A stretch of 64,000 nucleotides of DNA from Caulochytrium protostelioides (Eukaryota; Chytridiomycota; Caulochytriomycetes; Caulochytriales; Caulochytriaceae), in the NCBI GenBank assembly GCA_003615045.1, contig ML014143.1, positions 62,001-126,000 on the forward strand, read 5' to 3'. How positions within the stretch are numbered: the stretch's first letter is position 1; each line of letters opens with the position of its first letter. A program made the position numbers and the translations under genes. The notes below the pieces were generated by a model. That model worked only from the letters and a program-made list of their open reading frames with translations. It had not been told where the DNA came from and searched no databases. This document shows, in pieces, positions 40,339 to 49,641 of the stretch.

Positions 40339-40738
40339 GCCACGCGCCTGCCAGGGCCCGACCTGATGGCTCGAGCGGTTCGACCCGTCGTTGTGGACGA
40401 AAAAAAAAAAGATAGAAAGAGAAACAATGGATTGTCATTCATGGCATGTGGCAGCCGCCGGTCCGAATGCGCCGGACACGGTGCGCAACACATGGTGGGG
40501 TATATGGTGTGAACCGGGTACTCAAGAGAGCGACCGCTTCACGAAAGAAATGAACAAAAAGAAAAAGAGCAGCAGGAATCCCCATGCGGAGCATCGATGA
40601 GGATCCATCACGAAAGAAAGAGGGGACATGTAGCAGAAGGCGCGGCAGAGCCGCTCCGAGCGCGAGATGGCTGATAGCGGGGGAACCCATGGGAAAATGC
40701 GATGCAGATGAAAGCGAAATGAATGAAGCAACCAAGCG
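40339..40738. other. convergent intergenic region between the kinase and mucin-like genes
   Basis: Holds both 3' ends, with A-rich tracts at about 40401-40412 and 40554-40570. No gene. Confidence 0.4.
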
Positions 40739-42538
40739 TTAGTTGAGCGGACTCAGGGGGTCGGCGAGCTCGCGCATGTACCGTCCCTGCGCCGTGTCCG
40801 AGTCGGATCCCATGCTCATGTCGTAATGATAGAGGGGAGCCTGGGACAGAGCCGGCGACAGGGTCGCCGTCATCGGCGGCGGCAGCGGCGGCGCACCAGC
40901 AGCAGCGGCGGCGTCGGCGGGCGCCGACGGCATCGCGACTACGTGCGGCGCCGTCGCGTAGGGGTACGCGGCCGCTGGCAGGGACAGCATACTTTGGCCC
41001 GGGCCGCCAGCGACCAGGTGGGACGACGTCGGGTCCCAGATGGACGTCGCGAGCGGCGGCAGCGCCATGGGCGCCGCGACGCCGGTCGGGTGGTGGGCGG
41101 TGGTGGGCCCGCGCGTGACGGGCGTCGCGGGCGGGCTGCTGGCGGGCGTGCCGTTCGTGACGGCGAGCACGGGGCCTGCGGCGGCGGCGAGGGCGGGCGT
41201 GACGACAGGCGTGGCGGCGGGCGAGAGCGTCGTGCGTAGCGGTGGCGGCGCCGCGGCGGAAACCGCGTGCATGGCCACGAGCGGCGCGAGCGAGTCGGTG
41301 CCCGTGGGCACGCGGGCCAGACCGTGGCCGGCGTTCTGGGGCGGCGGGGTCGAGAGCGGCACGCGGGTGGGCCCCGGCGGCGTGTGGCGCTGGAAGCGGG
41401 CCGTGAGCCGCGCCCACGCGCTGCGGCGCGGCGGTACGAGCGGCGTGGTGGTCGTGGCGGCCATACCGGCTTTGCCCAGCGAGCCGCCGGCCATGCGCGA
41501 GCGGAACCGCTGGCGGTGGCGGACCTGGCTGAAGGGCGCGCGGCGCCGCCACTTGCGGTAGACGAGGAAGGCGATGAGCGCGACGCCGACGACACTCAGT
41601 ACGATGATGAGGGCGAGTTTACCGGCCGTGCTGAGGCCGCTGCTGCCTGAGTCGTCGGCGATGCTGCGATTGCCGGCGTTGTTCGGATCAACGACGGCGG
41701 GCGCTGCCGGGTCGGTCGACCCGTTGTGACTCGGATCGGCCCCGTCGCTTGTGGTTCCCGCATTGTTACTGTTGCTGGGGGAACCCGATGACGGCGATTC
41801 CGCCGCGTTATCCGGGTCGCCCGACGACGATGGCGCGTTACTGCTCGATCCGCCGTTGTTGCTGTTGTTGTTGTTGTTGGTATCATTCGAGCCGCTGTTG
41901 CCGCTGTCGGAGGGGCTCGGGGCGGCGGCGGGCGCGGACGTCGTGGCAGGCGGCGGCGGCGGCACCGGCGCTTGCGTCGTCACGGGCGGCGACGTCGTGG
42001 TCGGCGCCGGCGCTTGCGTCGTGGCGGGCGCTTGTGTCGTCGTCGTCGTCGGCGGCGGCGGCGGTGGCGGAGCCTGCGTGGTCGTCGTCGTCGTGGTCGG
42101 TGCCGGCGCTTGTGTCGTAGTCGGCGGCGGCGACTGAGTCGTCGTGGACGGCGGCGGCTGTGCCGTGGGCGACGCCGTCGTGCTGGCGGGCGCCGTCGGG
42201 GTTGGCGAGGCGGTGGTCGGCGAGGCGGTGGTCGGCGAGGCCGCGGTCGTCGAGGCGGGTGCGGTCGAGGCCGTCGTCGCCGTCGCCGGAGATCCGGCGC
42301 CGGGATCAGCCTCGGGCTCGGCGCGCGGGTAGTGGCGGCGACCGCGGCGGGGCTGGAAGGCGCCGGCACCCGTGGTGCGCAGCGCGAGGCGGGCCGTCAC
42401 GACGCCCGGATACGGGTGCGCCGGTCGCCGGGTCGGCGTCGCAGGAGGCCGGTGCCAGGCCGCCGCGCCGAGCTCGGCCGTCACCAGCGCCATCAGCAGC
42501 CCGGCCTGAAGACCGGACAGCAGCGTCAAGAGTCGCAT
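40739..42538 (-). CDS. Mucin-like type I membrane protein
   Basis: Predicted 599-residue surface protein. MRLLTLLSGLQAGLLMALVT is a signal peptide from the ATG at 42538. The ectodomain (about residues 30-300) is rich in Thr, Pro, Ser and Ala, with repeats of TTTQAPAPTTT and ASPTTASPTT, then an Asn/Ser-rich stretch. It carries few cysteines and should be heavily O-mannosylated. One membrane helix, KLALIIVLSVVGVALIAFLV (about 303-330), is followed by a basic stop-transfer YRKWRRR and a Pro/Thr/Ala-rich cytosolic tail of about 265 residues. This architecture is shared by fungal cell-wall stress sensors (Mid2/Wsc-like), although no WSC cysteine domain is seen. Function inferred. Confidence 0.78.
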   Translation of the reverse strand: MRLLTLLSGLQAGLLMALVTAELGAAAWHRPPATPTRRPAHPYPGVVTARLALRTTGAGAFQPRRGRRHYPRAEPEADPGAGSPATATTASTAPASTTAASPTTASPTTASPTPTAPASTTASPTAQPPPSTTTQSPPPTTTQAPAPTTTTTTTQAPPPPPPPTTTTTQAPATTQAPAPTTTSPPVTTQAPVPPPPPATTSAPAAAPSPSDSGNSGSNDTNNNNNSNNGGSSSNAPSSSGDPDNAAESPSSGSPSNSNNAGTTSDGADPSHNGSTDPAAPAVVDPNNAGNRSIADDSGSSGLSTAGKLALIIVLSVVGVALIAFLVYRKWRRRAPFSQVRHRQRFRSRMAGGSLGKAGMAATTTTPLVPPRRSAWARLTARFQRHTPPGPTRVPLSTPPPQNAGHGLARVPTGTDSLAPLVAMHAVSAAAPPPLRTTLSPAATPVVTPALAAAAGPVLAVTNGTPASSPPATPVTRGPTTAHHPTGVAAPMALPPLATSIWDPTSSHLVAGGPGQSMLSLPAAAYPYATAPHVVAMPSAPADAAAAAGAPPLPPPMTATLSPALSQAPLYHYDMSMGSDSDTAQGRYMRELADPLSPLN

Positions 42539-43230
42539 CCTGGCAGGACGAGACGGACGGTCGTGCGTGCGTGTGTGTGGCGCAGCAGAAGTTGGGGCGG
42601 GGGAGCTCGAAGCCAGACCAGACACCCAAGGTCGAGGGGGACAAGGAAAGCGAAATCAAGGCCGCCGGCCAACGCGTCGGGTCCTGTCGCGTTTCGTTTC
42701 GTCTCGTCTCGTCTCGTCGCGTCTCGTCTCGTGTGATGTGGTGCTGTGGGTCACAAGCGCCCGGCGAGAACGGCGACGCGGGCGACGCGATGCAATGCAA
42801 CCACGTGGTGTGCGCGTGGCGGGGTGGGCGGTCGCGCTAGAGGAAGGAAGCCGCAGCACACCATCGGCCAATGCCGCAAACGGCGGCGCCGGGGGGCCCG
42901 GATACGCACCCGCGTCGCGCTCGTCGTGTCGTCCTACGTCGCGCTCAATCGCGCCAAGTCTAGGACGCTGCAACGACCAGGCCCTGGCACCCGTGTCGGC
43001 GTTGGCGGCCGGTGTGGCAAATCCCCGCCGACGACGTGTTTCAATCCTTGCCGCCACGCGGCGCCGGCCGTGGCATGCGCCGTCGAGACGGCGCGGCCTG
43101 AGGCGCAGTCGCGGGCCGGCCGACACTCAGGCCGGCAGTCAGGCCGGCTCCTGGCGGCGGCGCTGCGGGGATTCCAGGGGGCCACGACGACCAACGCCCG
43201 TGCATCCACCGGCCGTGACGGTCTGACCGC

Positions 43231-43291
43231 GTCGGTGTCGGTGTCGGTGTCGATGCCGGTGTCGGTGTCGGTGTCGGTGCCGGTGTCGCTG
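43231..43291. repeat. GTCGGT hexanucleotide array
   Basis: About ten units of GTCGGT with a few changes (GTCGAT, GCCGGT). Non-coding here. Confidence 0.75.
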
Positions 43292-43593
43292 ACACTGTGC
43301 CGGTCGCGGTCGACCCCGGTGGACGCGTTGCCGCACGGTGGCCAGGATCGTGCCCGAGAAGGGTCGAGGGCGAGAAGGAAGTGCGGGAGAGGCAAGGAAA
43401 CGCCCGAGGAAGCCAAGGAAAGAGAAAGGGGCATGCGCATCAGGGGAAGGCCGGGCCGGGGGGCCAGGGGCCGTCCGGGGCTAGGGCGCGTCAGGTTGCG
43501 ACGCAGTGTGCGTCCGATTCGAGAGGACGTGGGTACGTGCAGCGGAGGCGTTGATTCCTTATCGATCCCTCGGTTCATCCATCCGGCATCTGC

Positions 43594-43634
43594 GGCCATC
43601 GCCATCGCCATCGCCATCGCCATCGCCATCGCCA
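43594..43634. repeat. GCCATC hexanucleotide array
   Basis: About seven perfect units of GCCATC. Non-coding. Confidence 0.8.
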
Positions 43635-44762
43635 GGCGTGACGGGTCACTCCAAGCCTAGCGCCGAGACGCCTCGTCGCCATCGGCCGTCGAGTCCATGT
43701 TCCCGCGTACTTTTACGGCTCTCATATCTCATCTCATCGTCGTTTGGCACGGACCGCGTGTGCGGCAGTCGAAGCATCGTTGATGCGGTACAGGACACGG
43801 GACGGCCATGAGCGTGGGTGTGCCGCCGGGTGTCGCAAGTGGGTCAGGCCGACGAAACGTCGGGCGCCGAGAGGAGGGCGCGAAGGCGGCTGGCGGCCGG
43901 GCGTGCTGCCTGTGCGCCTGCGTCCGATCCCCCCGGGCCGGAGCGGGCGCCAGGTCGCCCGCCCGCCATAACGATGGCCATGGCCACGTCTCTATGCCGC
44001 GACGATGCCCTCGGTGTCCTCGTTGCCCGCGGTGCCCATGTCGACGTCCCTGCAGATGCCGTGCATGCGAACTCGCGAGGAGGCGGGCGAACGAGAGGAC
44101 ACGGATGCGCGGCGGCCATGCACCGACGTTGCGTGGCCCCGGCCGCCGTCGCACGAGCCGCAGCCGCAGCCATCGTGGCAGGACGAGCCGTCGCCGGCTC
44201 GGGTCATCGATTGTGATGACTTTTTGCTGCCCAGTCCAGTCGAGCGGCTTGCCACGTCCGCCATCCACGGACGCCGGTATGCCGGCCCGGGCCGAAGGGC
44301 GCCTGTGGACGAGGCAGCGTTGGGGCAGCGCTGATGAGCCGAAGCGGGGCAAGGCCGGGTTGGACGGGGCTGCTCGGCCCCGCCGGATCCACCTCGGCTT
44401 CAGCCCGCTGCCCGCGGACACGAAAATCCCGACGATCGGACAGGCCGGCCTTCGCGTCGGTCCGTCGCAGCATGATGACGAAGCGATGAAGCGGAAAAAG
44501 CGCCGATGTTGCCGCTGTCCAGACGAACCGCCAGCAGAACAGCGGTCCGGCGGGAAGGTCCGATGCTCATGTGGCGCGGCGGGGGCGCCGGGGAAGCGGC
44601 CATCCCGCATCGTCGCCTCTCATTCCGCATCATTCCGCATCAACCGGCAGTGCCTCCCGCATCATGCTTTATGGAGAGGATCCCCTCTTTCGAGACGAAG
44701 ACGGCTGACACGAGGCATCATCCGAGGGGCGGATCCTTCCGAGCCATCCCGCTTGTCGCGCC

Positions 44763-45026
44763 ACTCGCGGGCATCACACCAATCCAGTCGTTTGGGGCAC
44801 CGGTCGATGCAAGTGGAAAGATATTGATGTCGCCGGGATCGGCGTTACCGAGCAGGTGTCCCCGCTCTCCTCGCTTGCAACTATTGAGGAAATCGATGCG
44901 CTGTCGATACCCAGCGTGATGGTTCGAGTCTGTGAGGCCATACTACGTGAGGGCTGTGAAGCCTTGCGACGTGATGACTGTGAAGTGGTGCCACGTGCGG
45001 CCATGGTAATGAAGGGAGGTTTATGA
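44763..45026 (+). pseudogene. Possible decayed coding segment of unknown origin
   Basis: An 87-codon frame ending in TGA has more balanced composition than its neighbours: WKDIDVAGIGVTEQVS, LATIEEIDALSIPSV, VCEAILREGCEALRRDDC. It looks like alpha-helical coding sequence but has no start codon in place, no continuation and no recognised family. It is listed as a relic with low confidence. Confidence 0.3.
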
Positions 45027-45682
45027 CGATCAGTGGCGAAACAGTCGATGCCGTCATGCTCACGCAGTGCGTCGAAGGCGACGCTGGCTCAAGCCGCGGC
45101 CAACACGGCGCAGCCTGTCCGCAGTGAAGCGGCGACAAGGCCGTGTTCTGGGCGCAGCGGCGTGGGGCGCAGCAGTTGCCCGGACTCATGCAGTGGCGGG
45201 GCGACACCAGGGCGGCATGGGCCTTCGCCCACAAGGGTCCGTCCTCGGCGCCGGAACCTAGCCGCCTGTCGGTGGCGCGCTCACGGCAGCCGCGGCCTTC
45301 GCGTCGCGTACGAAACCCATGCGGCAGTGGCGCCATGCCAGCGACCGCCCAGCGGCGGCCTTCGACGTACCCATGGCGCTCGCCGTGCGGCCGCCGCCGC
45401 CGCCGCGAGCCGCACCACGTGATCTGGAAGGCTCGATGGGTCGGCCTGGCATAGGCGTCGCCTACGTGGCTCATGGTTAGTGCTTCGTGTGACGGGTGTG
45501 AGGGTTCTCGATTCTGCGATGCGGGTGCTATGTGCCTACCGCCTCCCGAACAATACGACCGCCTGCGTCGCGCTTGCCCGGCCGCTTGTCGTCGCTCCCG
45601 TGTATCGCGGCCCTTCGTCCCACCTGGTTTGATACCGCGTCTTCTGCCGATCCCCTGCCGCACCAGCGCTGCCGTGCCCGCC

Positions 45683-46289
45683 ATGGCGCAGCCCCAGCCG
45701 TCGCAGCCCTTCACGGATCAGTTTGATGACTTTGACTTTGAGTGTAAGCAATCACACCTCAGACGGATGCGAGCCTTAAGCGAGACTGAAGAGACCACGT
45801 GGGCTGCTGTGCTGCGTCGCCTCGCGCCAGAACCGCGCAGAGCGCAGCCGCTCGGCCTATATGGAGTGCCCGACGATACTGCCCGCTGACTCATTCTCTG
45901 ATGGCTTCTGTGCGATGTTCTGATGTGCCCGGGTTTCTTATCTGGAATCTGGAATTCATGTGGGATTGTTCTGTTGATCACGAAATGCTCGCTGTGACTG
46001 AACGACGCGCTGGTGTGACTATGCGCCTACGTGATAACGTGTTGGCGCTCATACGCGTATCCTTATCATGCACCGCGTCCGGCCGTACCAACGCGATGCG
46101 AACACAGCATGGCCCATGACGGAGGTCGACGATGATGTCGAAGACCCCGCTGATGCCTCGCTCTGGGACCTCGACGGCGGCTTGACCGCCATCCATGGCC
46201 CCGACGGCATCATGAATACGAACGACCCGTTTGTCCGAAGGCTGCGCGATGAGCTGCTTGGGCTCCAGCAACAAAATCACGCTAATTGA
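45683..46289 (+). CDS. SEM1: SEM1/DSS1/RPN15-like proteasome lid subunit, two exons
   Basis: Proposed join(45683..45743, 46108..46289). Exon 1 encodes 20 residues ending DQFDDFDFE and stops at a GTAAGC donor; the acceptor is ACACAG at 46102-46107. The join makes FESWPMTEVDDDVEDP, matching the acidic, aromatic pattern of fission-yeast Rpn15 (TENWPM), followed by ADASLWDLD and C-terminal NDPFVRRLRDELLG, which parallels the conserved D-x-F-x-x-Q-L-x-x-E-L end. The product of about 80 residues is a small acidic subunit of the 26S proteasome lid and other PCI complexes. The spacer between LWDLD and NDPF is longer than usual. The 364-nt intron is long for this genome, so an extra exon cannot be excluded. 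Confidence 0.6.
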
Positions 46290-46294
46290 TGGGG

Positions 46295-46932
46295 TCACCA
46301 GTTGCCATCATTGCAAAGGCCAACAGGCGAAGTAGCCTGTGTGGAGGGCATAAAGTCATCATCTTCGGTATCGGTCAAGATTGAGATCGATGTCGAGCCA
46401 TGATACTGCAGAGCCACGGGGTCCGTCCTGGCTCCTACATGTGGATTAATAGACAGCGCCGAGGGCGCTGGCGCCCTGTTGAACCACGTCTCACGACTGG
46501 GGATCTTTCTTAAACGCACGAGGGTCCTGCAACAGCAGCCATGGTCCCATTAGGGCGCTCAAAACACGGGGCCAGCTTCCGGCCGAGTGGATGCGCCAGC
46601 ATCGCCTGGATGCGCGCGGTTTCCACGCGGAGGCGCCGGTCGATCTAAACCACCAGCCGGCGGAACAGCAGCGCCTACGTCGGCAGCAGCTGCTGCAGCG
46701 CGGACGGCGCCGCGCCCTCGGCCTGCGCTACGATCCACTGCTGGAGATCGGCCAAGCCACACAAGAGCGTCTTGGCATCGCGCTTTTGCACGTTCTTGAA
46801 GACGACCCGCAGCCCGACGTCCAGGATCGCGTTGGCCAGCATCGTCAGCGCGACGCTGGAGACGCCGGCCGCGCCATGCTGGACCGCCGTGGTCGCGGCC
46901 TGGCCGTCGACCGTCGGAACGCCTCGTAGCAC
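46295..46932 (-). pseudogene. Decayed open frame of unknown protein
   Basis: On the minus strand, a frame from 46932 reads GVPTVDGQAATTAVQHGAAG and LANAILDVGLRVVFKNVQKR, with helical ADLQQWIVAQAEG, then meets two stops (TAG) yet continues coding-like (IDRRLRVETARIQAMLAHPL, GRKLAPCF). A further segment to 46295 (ETWFNRAPAPSALSINPHVG) needs a frame shift. The pattern suggests a broken gene; no family recognised. Confidence 0.35.
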
Positions 46933-48478
46933 CCTCGTAGCCTTCGAGCCTTAAAGCGCAATTTGCCCTGTTATTTGGACTGACGCACGTCACAAAAGCT
47001 CCGACCCAACGTGGATCGGCGCGTTTCGTTGCTCCATACGGCCGTCGCAATCGCGTAACCCTATAGAAAGTCGCCGCATAAGCATCAGAAATAATCACAA
47101 CCGGAAAAGACTCTCTTATCATTATCCGGTACGGCCGGATAATGTCGGCTCGGACTCTCTGATCCGGCAGGGCCGGAGAGTCCGAGCCGACATTTGTCAC
47201 ACGATACGCCCACCCAGAGCGAAACACTTTATTCACCCCAACATGGATCCGGCCCCCTATACCTAACGACCTGGTCGAAGGCATCGACCGTCAGGAGGAA
47301 AGGAGACTTCCGAGAAGTCCCACGGAACGGTCTATGTTTGCGTGCAGCGCGCCCAGAAGGGTCGTCAGCGCGACCTTTTTTTTTGGGTTTCACATCGACC
47401 GGACCGCCCGAGACCGATCGGCCGGTCGGCCCACAAGTGTGTGTCGACGCCAAAGTAAAGCGGTGCGACGTGGTATGATCCGGTTGTCACAACAACCGTT
47501 CACAGGGCCCCATGCGCATCGATGCGGGGTTGAAAAAGAGTCCGAGACCAAAGCCCATCGCGGGTCCGCCGATGCGGCGATCGCTGCAAAAGCCCGCTTG
47601 ATACCGCGCTCCCTCGCAACGCGTTGCGAATGACTCATGCGCGTCCGACGCAGGACCGGAGTGTCCGCGATCGCGCTCGCGTTCCTGTCTCGCCGGGCCA
47701 GCCAATGCCGGGGGTCATGGCGCGACTTCCCGCCAGAAACCGCTGCCTGGAGACAACGAGAGGGGCAACTCCGCCGGCGGGCGGGCGGCGATGGCCTGCC
47801 GCGCGGGCTCTCGCTGGCCGCCGTTCGGTCGGCGATCAGCTTGGTTTGTTGATGGGGGCGTCGCGACGGAGCGCGGCGGGGGACCGCGCCAAAGGGCCGC
47901 GACCTAGGCCGCCTCCTTCGAACCCCGATGCAGTCCATCATCCTGCTTCGCGCTCGTGCGGCCCCGCAACACGCGCCAAAGGATCGGCGGACACGGCGCG
48001 CGACCGGAGCGGCGGCCGGCTACGCCAGCGCATCTTGTCGACACCTCGCATATTGCGACGCGCTAGACAAGCTCGAAAGTCCGGCCCTTCACCTGCGGGC
48101 CGCATGCGGATACGGCCATGCACGTCGGCGTTTCTGGCTGAGCATGATATCCGTGTGAGAGTTAACCGTGAAAGCCTGTTCAGCGAGGCGCGACGACGAC
48201 GCGTATGATCGCCCTGGCGAGCGGCTGCGCGAACCTACAAATACCGGGGTCGCCCACGCAGATCCCACCAGGATGCAGTTCGCTCAATCATCTATTCGCG
48301 CGTACGCAAAGAGCCATGCATTCTTCACGCACACGAGAAAGCGAAGCGTACACCAACCACTCATCACTGCTAAACTCTCTTTGTATACAACGAACACCTC
48401 CACCCTCGGCAATAGTTGGATTCCGACTCCGAATCACCATTAACTCTCTCTTTCCGCCTTCATCGACACATCGCCATC
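46933..48478. other. intergenic region with perfect hairpins upstream of the secreted Ser/Thr/Ala-rich gene
   Basis: No intact gene. It contains the paired hairpins at 47121-47194 and the promoter and leader of the secreted gene; the leader just before the ATG at 48479 is CT- and CATCA-rich. Frames through it are short or GC-driven. Confidence 0.45.
47121..47194. repeat. Two overlapping perfect inverted repeats
   Basis: Hairpin 1: arms ATTATCCGG (47121-47129) and CCGGATAAT (47135-47143) around a 5-nt loop. Hairpin 2: 19-bp perfect arms at 47141-47159 and 47176-47194 (AATGTCGGCTCGGACTCTC and its complement) around a 16-nt loop. The two share bases 47141-47143, so they can fold alternatively. 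No genes overlap. This could be a transposon end, a site for a dimeric regulator or a structured RNA element; none can be chosen from sequence alone. Confidence 0.65.
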
Positions 48479-49417
48479 ATGCGCACCGCCGTCGCTCTCT
48501 TTGCCCTGGTCTCCCAGCTCTTGCTGGTGAGCGCTGACCGCAGCGACGCGGGCGCTCAGGGTGATGCCCGCCTCGGACTCACGCTGCCCGATCTCATCGA
48601 CCTCATCGCGAGTGCCGAGCCCGCCACCACCGCCGTAAGTTTTTGCCTCGACGTTTACTTAGCGCTTCACAGCAGCCTCGCCACGAGTCGATGCTTAACT
48701 TAGGAGTGTGAAGCCGAACAACTCACTCTCTCACTCTTGGTTTTCTGATATATTCCGAACTCTGAATTCTGACGGGAATCACGGTTGATACGACAGACGA
48801 TGACCCGACGCGCCGGCAAGCTCACGGAGGAAGAGATCGCTCGCAGCTGGCTCCTGGCCCCCCACCCGACCGCCACCGCAACGGCTGACGAAGACGATTT
48901 CGGCAAGGAGGTGCTCACCTTCGGCCCGGACGATGATCTCATCGACCGCCTCCTCTCAGCCATGCCGCTGCTCGTGCCCACGCCCACGCCCACGCCCACG
49001 CCCAAAGGCAAGGGCAAGGACGCCAAGACCAAGACCAAGGGGGGCAAGAAGACGGCCACAATCACCGCCGCTCCGGCCACGGCCACGGCCACGACCATCC
49101 GGACCGCGGCTGACTTTGGCATTGCCGCCGCGCCGGTGGAAACCGAAGCGATCACCACAACCACTGCGGACGTCGCTTCTGCTGCGTCGGCCACGGTCGA
49201 GACGGCGCCGGCGTCGGCCTCGGCATGGTCCGCGTCGGCTTCGGGCATCGCTTACGCATCAGCCTCAGGCGTCACCCACGCCTCGGCCTCGGCCTCCGGC
49301 TACATGGCCAGCGCCAGCGCCCAGACCACGGGCACCTGGCAGATTGTGTGGGACGATATCCCCGAGCAGGCGACTCTGACCCCAACCTCTTGGCCGGTGG
49401 CGACTTTTGCTCCGTAA
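48479..49417 (+). CDS. Secreted Ser/Thr/Ala-rich protein, two exons
   Basis: Spliced join(48479..48634, 48797..49417), 258 residues. Exon 1 encodes the signal peptide MRTAVALFALVSQLLLVSA and ends at a GTAAGT donor; the acceptor is CGACAG and the frame is kept in phase 0. Exon 2 starts TMTRRAGKLTEEEIARSW, with acidic DEDDFGKEVLTFGPDDDLID, a Thr-Pro repeat (PTPTPTPTPKGKGK), then a Ser/Thr/Ala-rich stretch with TATATTIR and SASASG, and ends TSWPVATFAP. No membrane helix or GPI tail is obvious, so the protein is expected outside the cell or in the wall. The unspliced frame stops at 48701, which supports the intron. Function unknown. Confidence 0.72.
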
Positions 49418-49641
49418 ATATCGCCCAGTTCTTTGTTTAACTGCGAAAACGAGCATGCCCCGTGGCTCTGTGCCACTTTGTGACTCATGGGCGACGGTCT
49501 GTCTCACTTACCGTTCCAATCTTTCCACACTGTGACGCCTTCCGCCCCTCCTTGAAGAGGGGAGACTCTATCATCAACGCATATATTTTACGCAATAAAC
49601 GTGACCATCGCCATTCCACACGGAAAGGGCGCGATCCCCCC
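49418..49641. other. convergent intergenic region between the secreted gene and the MAPKKK
   Basis: About 220 bp holding the two 3' ends. It contains AATAAACG at about 49595-49602, a possible polyadenylation-like signal. No gene. Confidence 0.35.

Larger units (their letters stand above)
42539..45682. other. gene-poor region with hexanucleotide repeats
   Basis: About 3.1 kb. It contains a CGTCTCGT-type repeat at 42688-42733, a GTCGGT hexamer array at 43231-43291, a GCCATC array at 43594-43634, and a decayed coding-like segment at 44763-45026. Long frames through it are GC-driven and are not called as genes. The 3' half presumably holds the SEM1-like promoter. Confidence 0.5.

Noticed and set aside
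43231-43634. CRISPR array or minisatellite gene
   Set aside because: Units are six bases without spacers; simple repeats in a eukaryotic genome.
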